In this document: positions 1 through 5,921 of the stretch, in pieces | Layout: every line of letters begins with the position of its first letter | Position numbering within the stretch: the stretch's first letter is position 1 | Assembly (NCBI GenBank): GCA_964621645.1 | Contig: CAZUMH010000133.1 | Location: forward strand, 1-7,164 | Origin: CAZUMH01 sp964621645 | Lineage (GTDB): Bacteria; Zhuqueibacterota; QNDG01; JAGLOF01 | Direction of reading: 5' to 3' | Length of the DNA stretch: 7,164 nucleotides | Made by a program: the position numbers and the translations under genes | Notes under the pieces: generated by a model | What the model saw: only the letters and a program-made list of their open reading frames with translations | Databases searched by the model: none | Told to the model about the DNA's origin: nothing

Positions 1-1
1 T

Positions 2-1042
2 CCGGCCGGGAAACAACGGTCCGTAAAAGAGAAGGAAGAGGATTGGAAGACCGTCATCAAGATGACCCTCATCCTGCGGGACCTCATGGTGGGCAATCCC
101 GTTCTGGACGGACTGGGCTACGGGGAAGAGGCCTTGGGGCACAACGCCATCGCCGCTGGGTTCCAGGGGCAGCGCCAGTGGACCGATCACTTTCCCAACG
201 GCGACTTTCCCGAAGCGATCCTGAATTCCTCCTTCGACTGGAACGGCATCCGCCAGCCCTATATCCTGGCCACTGAGAACGACAGTCTCAACGGCGTGGC
301 CATGCTCTTCGGTCACCTGCTCACCGGAACGGCGCAAATCTTCGCGGATGTGCGCACCTACTGGAGCCCGGACGCGGTGAAGCGGGTCACGGGACAGAAA
401 CTTTCCGGCCAGGCCGGAAATGGCATTATCCACCTGATCAATTCAGGGCCGGCGGCTCTGGATGGATCGGGACAGCAGAGCCGCGAGGGCCAGCCGGTGA
501 TCAAACCCTTCTGGGAGGTCGAGGCAGGCGAAGTGGAGGCCTGTCTGAAAGCGACCCGCTGGTGTCCGGCCGAGCTGGAATACTTCCGCGGCGGCGGTTT
601 CTCCAGTCAGTTCGTCACCCGGGGAGGCATGCCGGTGACCATGGCCCGCCTGAACCTGGTGCGGGGACTTGGCCCCATGCTGCAGATCGCCGAGGGCTGG
701 ACCGTGGATCTTCCCCCTGAGATGGACCGGATCCTGCAGCGCCGCACCAGTCCCACCTGGCCCACCACCCGGTTCGCCCCCAGACTCAGCGGCGGCGGCG
801 CCTTCAGGGATGTCTACAGCGTCATGGCCAACTGGGGAGCGAATCACGGTGCCATCAGCTTCGGGCATATCGGCGACCGGTTGATCACTTTGGCCGCCAT
901 GCTGCGTATTCCGGTGGCCATGCACAATATCGAAGCCGAACGGCTGTTCCGGCCGGCGGCCTGGACCGCGTTCGGCACGGCCGATTCCGAGGGAGCGGAC
1001 TACCGGGCCTGCCGCGCCTTCGGTCCCTTGTATGGAAAATAA
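2..1042 (+). CDS. fucI: L-fucose isomerase, C-terminal part (5' end outside window)
   Basis: Cytoplasmic Mn2+-dependent ketol isomerase converting L-fucose to L-fuculose; enzymes of this family also accept D-arabinose. The reading frame is open from base 2, so the ATG at 62 is internal. About 245 N-terminal residues are missing compared with the roughly 590-residue E. coli enzyme. The match to remembered E. coli FucI is close throughout, for example NAIAAGFQGQR, AILNSSFDWNG, ATENDSLNGVAML, FADVRTYWSP and VYSVMANWGANHG. The three metal ligands (E. coli Glu337, Asp361, His528) correspond to the Glu codon at 275-277, the Asp codon at 347-349 and the His codon at 845-847, so the active site is intact. 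The C-terminus (YRACRAFGPLYGK) is the normal family ending. It is the first visible gene of an operon with lutABC and a sugar kinase, which supports a role in deoxysugar breakdown. The family call is very secure; fucose rather than D-arabinose as the main substrate is inferred. Confidence 0.96.
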   Translation, partial: PAGKQRSVKEKEEDWKTVIKMTLILRDLMVGNPVLDGLGYGEEALGHNAIAAGFQGQRQWTDHFPNGDFPEAILNSSFDWNGIRQPYILATENDSLNGVAMLFGHLLTGTAQIFADVRTYWSPDAVKRVTGQKLSGQAGNGIIHLINSGPAALDGSGQQSREGQPVIKPFWEVEAGEVEACLKATRWCPAELEYFRGGGFSSQFVTRGGMPVTMARLNLVRGLGPMLQIAEGWTVDLPPEMDRILQRRTSPTWPTTRFAPRLSGGGAFRDVYSVMANWGANHGAISFGHIGDRLITLAAMLRIPVAMHNIEAERLFRPAAWTAFGTADSEGADYRACRAFGPLYGK

Positions 1043-1073
1043 CTGTTCCGGTTGAATAATAGAAGAGTATGAC

Positions 1074-1090
1074 CCTCCCGGACCGGGAGG
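1074..1090 (+). other. Intercistronic GC-rich hairpin between fucI and lutA
   Basis: CCTCCCGG at 1074-1081 and CCGGGAGG at 1083-1090 are perfect inverted arms around a single A. In RNA this would realistically be a six-pair stem with a five-base loop. It sits in the 87-base gap between fucI and lutA, the longest gap in the operon. No T-run follows, so it is not a typical intrinsic terminator. It could stabilise or separate mRNA segments or weakly attenuate transcription; the function is inferred. Confidence 0.45.
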
Positions 1091-1129
1091 CCATCTCTGC
1101 GGCGTGAATCTCATATCAAGGAAACACTG

Positions 1130-1858
1130 ATGAAGGTTTCACTCTTTATTCCCTGTCTTACCGAACACCTCTATCCGGAAGCCGGCATAGCCATGGTGCG
1201 ACTCTTCGATCATCTCGGCATCGAGGTGGAATACGTAGAGGACCAGACCTGCTGTGGACAGCCGGCCTTCAATTCCGGGTACCGCAAGGAGATCATTCCA
1301 ATAGCGGAGCGCTTTATCAAACTCTTCGCCGACAGCGAGTACGTGGTGGCACCCTCCGGTTCCTGTGTGGCCATGGTGCGGGTCTTCTATGACAAACTGG
1401 CCCTGAATCCCAGCCTGCAGCCGGGACTCGAGGCGCTGAAACAGAAGATCTTCGAGTTCAGCGAATTCCTGGTGGACGTGTACGGCCTGCACAATCTGGG
1501 CGGATCTTTTCCCCACCGGGTCACCTACCACGATTCCTGCCACCTGAACCGGGAGCTGGGGGTGCGGCAGCAGCCGCGCCAGCTCATCCAGAGTATCAAA
1601 GACATCGACTTCGTGGAGATGGAGAACTCCGACACCTGCTGCGGCTTCGGCGGCACTTTCTCCTATAAATTCGCGAATGTCTCCGTGGAGATGGTCAAGA
1701 GAAAGTGCCAGTATATCGAGGCCAGCGGTGCCGAGTACTGCGTGGGCGCGGATTCCAGCTGTCTGATGAACATCGAAGGCTATTTGCGGAAACACGGGAT
1801 GAGGGCCCGCACCATCCATATCGCGGAACTGCTGGCCAGGAGCCTGAAACTTGTCTGA
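1130..1858 (+). CDS. lutA: L-lactate utilization protein LutA (double cysteine-rich CCG domain)
   Basis: Subunit of the LutABC complex that oxidises L-lactate to pyruvate, related to heterodisulfide reductase and glycolate oxidase iron-sulfur subunits. The 242-residue length is normal for LutA/YkgE. Two tandem cysteine-rich units are visible. The first has Cys9, the Cys41-Cys42-Gly43 core (TCCGQPAFNSG) and Cys79 (SGSC). The second has Cys137 (YHDSCHLN), the Cys170-Cys171-Gly172 core (DTCCGFGGTFS) and Cys211 (DSSC). All cysteines expected for the motif are present, so it should bind its iron-sulfur cluster or clusters. There is no signal peptide or membrane segment, so it is cytoplasmic. The ATG is preceded by AAGGA with a 7-base spacer. 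lutB follows directly. The family alone could also suggest a glycolate oxidase subunit, but the LutB and LutC neighbours decide for LutA. Confidence 0.95.
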   Translation: MKVSLFIPCLTEHLYPEAGIAMVRLFDHLGIEVEYVEDQTCCGQPAFNSGYRKEIIPIAERFIKLFADSEYVVAPSGSCVAMVRVFYDKLALNPSLQPGLEALKQKIFEFSEFLVDVYGLHNLGGSFPHRVTYHDSCHLNRELGVRQQPRQLIQSIKDIDFVEMENSDTCCGFGGTFSYKFANVSVEMVKRKCQYIEASGAEYCVGADSSCLMNIEGYLRKHGMRARTIHIAELLARSLKLV

Positions 1859-1880
1859 CGCGGTAACCAATCATTTTGTA

Positions 1881-1887
1881 AAGGCGG
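1881..1887 (+). promoter_or_regulatory. Ribosome binding site favouring the ATG start of lutB
   Basis: AAGGCGG lies 5 bases before the ATG at 1893. A competing in-frame TTG at 1851 has AGGAG at 1838-1842 with an 8-base spacer, so both starts are mechanically possible. The ATG is preferred because the resulting N-terminus has about the same length as remembered B. subtilis LutB before the conserved region, and the 14 extra residues from the TTG (SDAVTNHFVKADI after the initiator) look like translated spacer. Confidence 0.55.
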
Positions 1888-1892
1888 ATATC

Positions 1893-3347
1893 ATGGAGGT
1901 ATCACCGAAATATATCAAACGGTATGTCAAGGAGGCGCTCTCGGACGACCTGCTGCGCCAGGCCGTGCTCAAGGCCACGGCGACAGCCGTCACGAAACGG
2001 CAGGAACGGGTCGATGAAACACCCTACTGGGAGCTGCTGCGCCAGCGGGCCCGGTCCTATAAAAAGGAGATCGTCGACCATCTGGGCTGGTACCTGGATT
2101 CCTTTGCCCGGCACTGTGAAGAGGGCGGCATCACCGTTCACTGGGCCGCGGACGGAGAGGAAGCGCGGAACATCATCCTCGACATCGCTCGCAAAAACAA
2201 TGTTAAAAAAGTCGTCAAATCGAAATCTCTCACTAGCGAGGAGATCGGATTGAACACCGCCCTGCTGGCCGAGGGCATCGATGCAATTGAAACGGACCTG
2301 GGGGAGTACATTGTCCAGCTGCAGGGCAAGATCCCCTCGCACCTGACCATGCCGGCCCTGCATCTGAGCCGCCAGGATATCGGCCGCATTTTCGAGAAGA
2401 AACTGGGAGTGGCCTATACTGACGATCCCAACGAGCTCCTGGGCATCGCCCGGGCCCGGCTGCGGCAGCATTTTCTCAGCGCCGATATGGGCATTACCGG
2501 CGTCAACTTCGGATTGGCCGAGGAAGGCTGCCTCTGCCTCATCGAGAACGAGGCCAACGCCCACCTCTCCCTCTCTCTGCCCCGGGTGCAGGTGGCTCTC
2601 ATGGGCCTGGAAAAAATGATTCCCGGTCTGGAGGCTCTGCCGGTCTTCCTCAAACTGCTGGCGCCCAGTGCCACGGGACAGCGTTCCTCCTCCTATGTCA
2701 ATTTTATCGGCGGGCCCACCCGCAAGCTGCTGGGAGAGGGACCGGAAGAGGTGCATCTGGTCCTCCTGGACAACGGCCGTTCCCGCATCGCCAAAGATCC
2801 GGTGCTGCGGGAGACGCTCCACTGTATGCGCTGCGGAGCCTGTCTGAACATCTGCCCGGTGTACCAGCAGATAGGAGGACACGCCTACGGCTGGGTCTAC
2901 ATGGGACCCATCGGCTCCACTCTTATCCCGCAGTATCTGGGGGAGGACGAGGGACGCTACGGCCCCTTTCTCTGCAGTCTCTGCTGCGCCTGCCGGGACA
3001 CCTGTCCGGTGATGATCGACCTGCCCAGCCATCTGCTCGATCTGCGCAACCGGGTGGTGGAGGCGGGAAAATCCATGCTCCTAGAAAGATTGGGCATAAG
3101 GGGATGGGCTCTGCTGGCCCGTCATCCGCTTCTTTATCGTCTGGCTACCTGGTTTCCGGGAAAAGCGCAGCAGCTGCTGCCCCGGGGGGCCGCCTTCCCG
3201 GCTCCGGGCTATACCCGGGAACGGGCCCTGGGACGCTTCGACGTCCGGGGCTTCCGTAAGAGATTTATCAGGGAACGGAGTGTCCGTCAAAAAAACAAGA
3301 ACAGTCAATCTTCACCTTCCTCCGGGGAAAGGAACGATAATGAGTGA
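1893..3347 (+). CDS. lutB: L-lactate utilization iron-sulfur protein LutB
   Basis: Electron-transfer subunit of the LutABC lactate oxidation complex, 484 residues from the ATG at 1893 (an in-frame TTG at 1851 would add 14). The N-terminal two-thirds is a LUD domain, with VKSKSLTSEEIGLN (about 108-121), ETDLGEYIVQL, an ITGVNFGLAEEG segment (about 201-212) and EEVHLVLLDNGRS. The C-terminal third holds two 4Fe-4S ferredoxin motifs: Cys311, 314, 317, 321 (CMRCGACLNICP) and Cys361, 364, 367, 371 (CSLCCACRDTCP), both complete. Domain order and length match B. subtilis LutB. The tail after the second cluster ends in a polar, basic stretch that looks disordered. The usual Asp/Glu-Thr-Gly of the LUD segment is Glu-Glu-Gly here. 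It starts 34 bases after lutA and its last 8 bases overlap lutC, so the three are very likely co-translated. The physiological electron acceptor is unknown. Confidence 0.95.
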   Translation: MEVSPKYIKRYVKEALSDDLLRQAVLKATATAVTKRQERVDETPYWELLRQRARSYKKEIVDHLGWYLDSFARHCEEGGITVHWAADGEEARNIILDIARKNNVKKVVKSKSLTSEEIGLNTALLAEGIDAIETDLGEYIVQLQGKIPSHLTMPALHLSRQDIGRIFEKKLGVAYTDDPNELLGIARARLRQHFLSADMGITGVNFGLAEEGCLCLIENEANAHLSLSLPRVQVALMGLEKMIPGLEALPVFLKLLAPSATGQRSSSYVNFIGGPTRKLLGEGPEEVHLVLLDNGRSRIAKDPVLRETLHCMRCGACLNICPVYQQIGGHAYGWVYMGPIGSTLIPQYLGEDEGRYGPFLCSLCCACRDTCPVMIDLPSHLLDLRNRVVEAGKSMLLERLGIRGWALLARHPLLYRLATWFPGKAQQLLPRGAAFPAPGYTRERALGRFDVRGFRKRFIRERSVRQKNKNSQSSPSSGERNDNE

Positions 3348-4008
3348 CAGTCGTACGAATATAATAAATGGATTACCATCCCAGGCGCCGCCCCTTCCTG
3401 ATCAATGTACCCGGGAACTTCAGGAGGAACTCATGCGCCGGGTCGGGGAAGACAGGCCGGCGGGGAAGAAGGAACTGCTGGAACGGTTCCGGAAGGAATT
3501 GATCGCGGCGGACGGTGAATTCGTCCCGGTGAAAAAAGAAAAGGACGCGGCCGGAGAGATAATCCGGATCGCCTCCGAGACCGGCGGGGATACCCTGACC
3601 ATATCCGCCGAAGAGGAGGTGCTCTCATTGGGCCGGCTGGTGGAGAAAGAATCCTCCCTCAGACTGATTCGGGTCACCGATCTTCCCGCGAAAGAACGAA
3701 AGGAAGCCTGCGCCGCTTCGAAACTGTCACTGGTTCGGGCGGCCTACGGCATCGCCGATATCGGAGCCCTGGTCTTTCCCTATGAAGAGAGCGGCACCTC
3801 CTGGCCCCATTTCCTGGCGGGCTGCCTCATGGTTCTGCTCCCCGCTGATAAAATCCTGCCCGATCAGTTTGAGTTTATGAAAACACTGGATAAACGGAAG
3901 GCCCGCAATATGGTGCTGGTCAGCGGCCCCAGCCGCACGGCCGATATCGAGAAGATACTTATCCTGGGAGCGCACGGCCCCGCCCGGGTGGTGGTCCTGG
4001 CTGTCTGA
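3340..4008 (+). CDS. lutC: L-lactate utilization protein LutC (LUD domain)
   Basis: Third component of the LutABC lactate oxidation system; a 222-residue stand-alone LUD-domain protein, slightly shorter than the roughly 240-residue B. subtilis protein. The C-terminal half carries the family signature: a segment at 138-153 (IADIGALVFPYEESGT), then SGPSRTADIEK (195-205) and LGAHGPARVVVLAV at the end. The N-terminal half is helical and charged, as is usual. The ATG at 3340 is chosen over an in-frame GTG at 3280 because it has a GGGGAAAGGA ribosome site just upstream, forms an 8-base ATGAGTGA overlap with the lutB stop, and avoids a long overlap with lutB. The position that is often Glu/Asp-Thr-Gly-Thr in LUD proteins reads Asp-Ile-Gly-Ala here. 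No membrane segment or signal peptide is seen. The family call is firm because of context; sequence divergence makes catalytic competence less certain. Confidence 0.92.
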   Translation: MSDSRTNIINGLPSQAPPLPDQCTRELQEELMRRVGEDRPAGKKELLERFRKELIAADGEFVPVKKEKDAAGEIIRIASETGGDTLTISAEEEVLSLGRLVEKESSLRLIRVTDLPAKERKEACAASKLSLVRAAYGIADIGALVFPYEESGTSWPHFLAGCLMVLLPADKILPDQFEFMKTLDKRKARNMVLVSGPSRTADIEKILILGAHGPARVVVLAV

Positions 4009-4041
4009 AAAGGTCGAAGACCCGGAAACCGGAGAAAACTG

Positions 4042-5514
4042 ATGCCTGAAAAGAAATTTCTTGCCTTCGATTTCGGCGCTGAGAGCGGCCGGGCCATGCT
4101 GGGCCTGCTGCGGGAGGGCCGGCTGGAGCTGAGGGAGCTGCACCGATTCGACAATCCGGTCACCGAGGTGCTGGGTCATTTGCACTGGGACATGCTTTAC
4201 CTCTTTCGCCAGTTGAAACAGGGACTTGCTATAGCCGCGGTAGAGTGCGGTGGTGAACTGGACGGGATCGGAGTTGACACCTGGGGTGTTGATTTCGGAC
4301 TGATGGGCCGGAACGGCGAGCTGCTGGGCCAACCCTACATGTACCGGGATGGCATGACGGAAGGTGCGATGGAGGAGGTCTTCCGCCTCATCCCGAAAGA
4401 GGAGATGTTCCGTCTCACCGGAAATCAGTTCATGCGGCTCAATACGGTGTTTCAGCTCTTCAGTCTGGTCCGGTCCGGCAGCCCCCTGCTGGAGGCGGCC
4501 GATCGGCTGCTCTTCATGCCCGATCTGTTCAACTATTTCCTTACCGGTGAACAGGTTTCCGAGTACTGCATCGCCTCCACGTCCCAGCTGCTGGAGGCCG
4601 GCACCGACCGCTGGAGCCGGACGCTGGCCGAGAAATTGGATCTGCCCTTCCGCATACTGGGGCCGGTGGTGCAGCCGGGAACCAGGATAGGAGGACTATT
4701 GCCGGCCGTGGCGGCTGAGACGGGTCTGCGCAGGGCCGCCGTGCTGGTGCCGACCTGCCACGACACGGCTTGCGCCGTGGCCGCGGTACCCGCTTCCCCC
4801 GGTTCCTGGGCCTACATCAGCTCCGGGACCTGGTCCCTCATCGGAGTGGAACTGCCCGAACCCATCCTGACGTCCGAAGCGCTGGAGGCGGATTTTACCA
4901 ATGAGGGCGGAGTGGAAGGGAGCATCCGGTTTCTCCATATCAGCATGGGGCTATGGCTCTTGCAGTGCTGCCGCCAGGAGTGGGAGAAGGGCGGCAGCGT
5001 TCCCGCGTACGAAGAACTGATAGCGGAGGCCGAGAAGTCCCCGCCCTTTCGCTGTCTCATCGATCCCGACGATCCATCCTTTCTCAATCCCGAGAGCATG
5101 ACCGGGGCCATCCGGGCCTACTGTCGCGATAAGGAAACGTCCGCGCCGGAAACAAAAGGGGAGACGGTGCGCTGCATCCTTGAAAGCCTGGCCCTGAAGT
5201 ATCGCTTCGTGCTGGAGAAGATTGAAGCCATCCAGAAAAAGAAAATCGAGGTGGTGCACATCCTGGGGGGCGGATCGCAGAACCGTCTGCTCAACCAGTT
5301 CACCGCCGATGTTACCAGACTGCCGCTGGTGGCCGGGCCGGTGGAGGCCACCGCGGCCGGAAACATCCTCATGCAGGCCAGGGCAAATGGCGATCTGGCC
5401 ACTCTGGCCGACATCAGAACGGTGGTGGTCGGCTCCTTCCGGTTGGACCGTTTCGAGCCGAAAAACAGGGAAGGGTGGGATGAGGCGTATGAGCGGGCGA
5501 AAGAATTATATTAG
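4042..5514 (+). CDS. rhaB: FGGY sugar kinase, rhamnulokinase / L-fuculokinase type
   Basis: Cytoplasmic ATP-dependent kinase that phosphorylates a ketose on O-1; 490 residues, normal for the family. N-terminal FGGY domain: FDFGAESGRAML (9-20), IGVDTWGVDFGLM (76-88), YRDGMT (101-106) and LLFMPDLFNYFLTGE (156-170). The catalytic base is Asp241 in CHDTACAV (239-246). C-terminal ATP-binding domain: YISSGTWSLIG (258-268), FTNEGGVEGSIRFL (285-298), LGGGSQNRLLNQFTAD (408-423) and GPVEATAAGNILMQ (432-445). Motifs match E. coli RhaB far better than enteric FucK, but the Bacteroides-type fuculokinase belongs to this same branch, and the fucI neighbour makes L-fuculose the likely substrate. The symbol therefore states the family, not a proven substrate. 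GGAG lies 7 bases before the ATG; the gap from lutC is 33 bases. It ends in tandem in-frame stops (TAG TGA) and is the last gene of the operon. Confidence 0.92.
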   Translation: MPEKKFLAFDFGAESGRAMLGLLREGRLELRELHRFDNPVTEVLGHLHWDMLYLFRQLKQGLAIAAVECGGELDGIGVDTWGVDFGLMGRNGELLGQPYMYRDGMTEGAMEEVFRLIPKEEMFRLTGNQFMRLNTVFQLFSLVRSGSPLLEAADRLLFMPDLFNYFLTGEQVSEYCIASTSQLLEAGTDRWSRTLAEKLDLPFRILGPVVQPGTRIGGLLPAVAAETGLRRAAVLVPTCHDTACAVAAVPASPGSWAYISSGTWSLIGVELPEPILTSEALEADFTNEGGVEGSIRFLHISMGLWLLQCCRQEWEKGGSVPAYEELIAEAEKSPPFRCLIDPDDPSFLNPESMTGAIRAYCRDKETSAPETKGETVRCILESLALKYRFVLEKIEAIQKKKIEVVHILGGGSQNRLLNQFTADVTRLPLVAGPVEATAAGNILMQARANGDLATLADIRTVVVGSFRLDRFEPKNREGWDEAYERAKELY

Positions 5515-5583
5515 TGAAAATGGCTGCGCAGCGTTATAGCTTTTTGAAGCCTCAGCAATATTGACTATCAAGATTTATAAAGA

Positions 5584-5612
5584 AACGGGCCGGAGTATAT
5601 AGCCGGCCCGTT
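5584..5612. terminator. Bidirectional intrinsic terminator between convergent operons
   Basis: A perfect ten-base inverted repeat, AACGGGCCGG (5584-5593) and CCGGCCCGTT (5603-5612), encloses a nine-base loop. It lies about 70 bases past the kinase stop and about 45 bases past the peptide-gene stop on the other strand, exactly where convergent operons need one. On the minus strand the stem runs into TTTCTTT, a reasonable U-tract. On the plus strand only TTAAT follows, with a longer T-run about 20 bases on, so termination in that direction may be weaker. Confidence 0.8.
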
Positions 5613-5657
5613 AATCGTAGGATGCAAGGATTATTTTTTCAATACAGTAAAATATTT

Positions 5658-5894
5658 CTAAATGGGGTCACATTCACCGCCATAAGCTTGACAAGTCATC
5701 TCACCCTGATAATAAAATTGCCTGCAATTAGCAGCCCCACTCGAGGCAGGAGCATAACATTGTGGGAATCCAAATAGATCACTACATGACCAACAGGGAG
5801 TTGTTTGGTCTGCATTAGCTACTCGGTTGTTAAAGAACATAAATAGAGTACAAAAAAAGAGAGCAAGCATTGACAGCGCGAATTTCTTTTTTAT
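5658..5894 (-). CDS. Small exported cysteine-rich peptide, probable ATA start
   Basis: Family not recognised with certainty. An ATG at 5870 gives 70 residues, but it lies 31 bases from the strong ribosome site. Starting at the ATA codon (5894-5892), 7 bases after AAGGAGG, gives 78 residues and a complete signal peptide: Lys2-4, a hydrophobic core (about 5-21) and Ala26-Asn27-Ala28 before Asp29. An in-frame TAA just upstream rules out a longer protein. The mature part is about 50 residues with six cysteines at mature positions 6, 9, 18, 29, 40 and 47 (spacing C-x2-C-x8-C-x10-C-x10-C-x6-C), enough for three disulfides, and is rich in Gly, Ser, Gln and aromatics. It lies 27 bases after the propeller gene and is probably in the same operon. 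Layout recalls NVEALA-type peptides found beside six-bladed propellers in Bacteroidota; that is inference. Function is unknown. Confidence 0.75.
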   Translation of the reverse strand: MKKKFALSMLALFFCTLFMFFNNRVANADQTTPCWSCSDLFGFPQCYAPASSGAANCRQFYYQGEMTCQAYGGECDPI

Positions 5895-5901
5895 TTTATC
5901 G

Positions 5902-5908
5902 CCTCCTT
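5902..5908 (-). promoter_or_regulatory. Strong ribosome binding site that decides the peptide start
   Basis: AAGGAGG on the minus strand is a near-perfect Shine-Dalgarno sequence, the strongest in the window. The next bases are a 7-base spacer and then ATA. The first in-frame ATG is 31 bases away, and an in-frame CTG is 25 bases away, both too far for efficient use. The ribosome site therefore points to the ATA at 5894-5892. Confidence 0.75.
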
Positions 5909-5921
5909 AAATTAACGCATC

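Noticed and set aside
443..1870. Antisense open frames opposite fucI and lutA
   Set aside because: They mirror well-supported genes, and their low-complexity Gly/Pro/Arg or His-rich translations are typical of GC-rich shadows.
1851..1892. TTG start at 1851 for lutB
   Set aside because: It is possible, with AGGAG upstream, but the ATG at 1893 has its own ribosome site and gives the family's usual N-terminus, so it was kept only as an alternative.
1902..3032. Long open frame antisense to lutB (376 codons)
   Set aside because: It lies wholly opposite a secure LutB coding sequence; open antisense frames are expected in GC-rich genes, and its translation shows no recognisable domain.
5523..5532. 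GCTGCGCAGC palindrome after the kinase gene
   Set aside because: It has no loop and no adjacent T-run in the right place; the perfect ten-pair stem at 5584-5612 is the better terminator.
5561..5580. TTGACT followed by TATAAA as a possible plus-strand promoter
   Set aside because: The spacing is only 10 bases, far short of the usual 16-18, and it would drive transcription straight into the terminator.
5658..5894. Cys-Trp-Ser-Cys in the peptide as a thioredoxin-type active site
   Set aside because: Thioredoxin has Trp before the first Cys and a domain of about 100 residues; this mature peptide is about 50 residues with four further cysteines.
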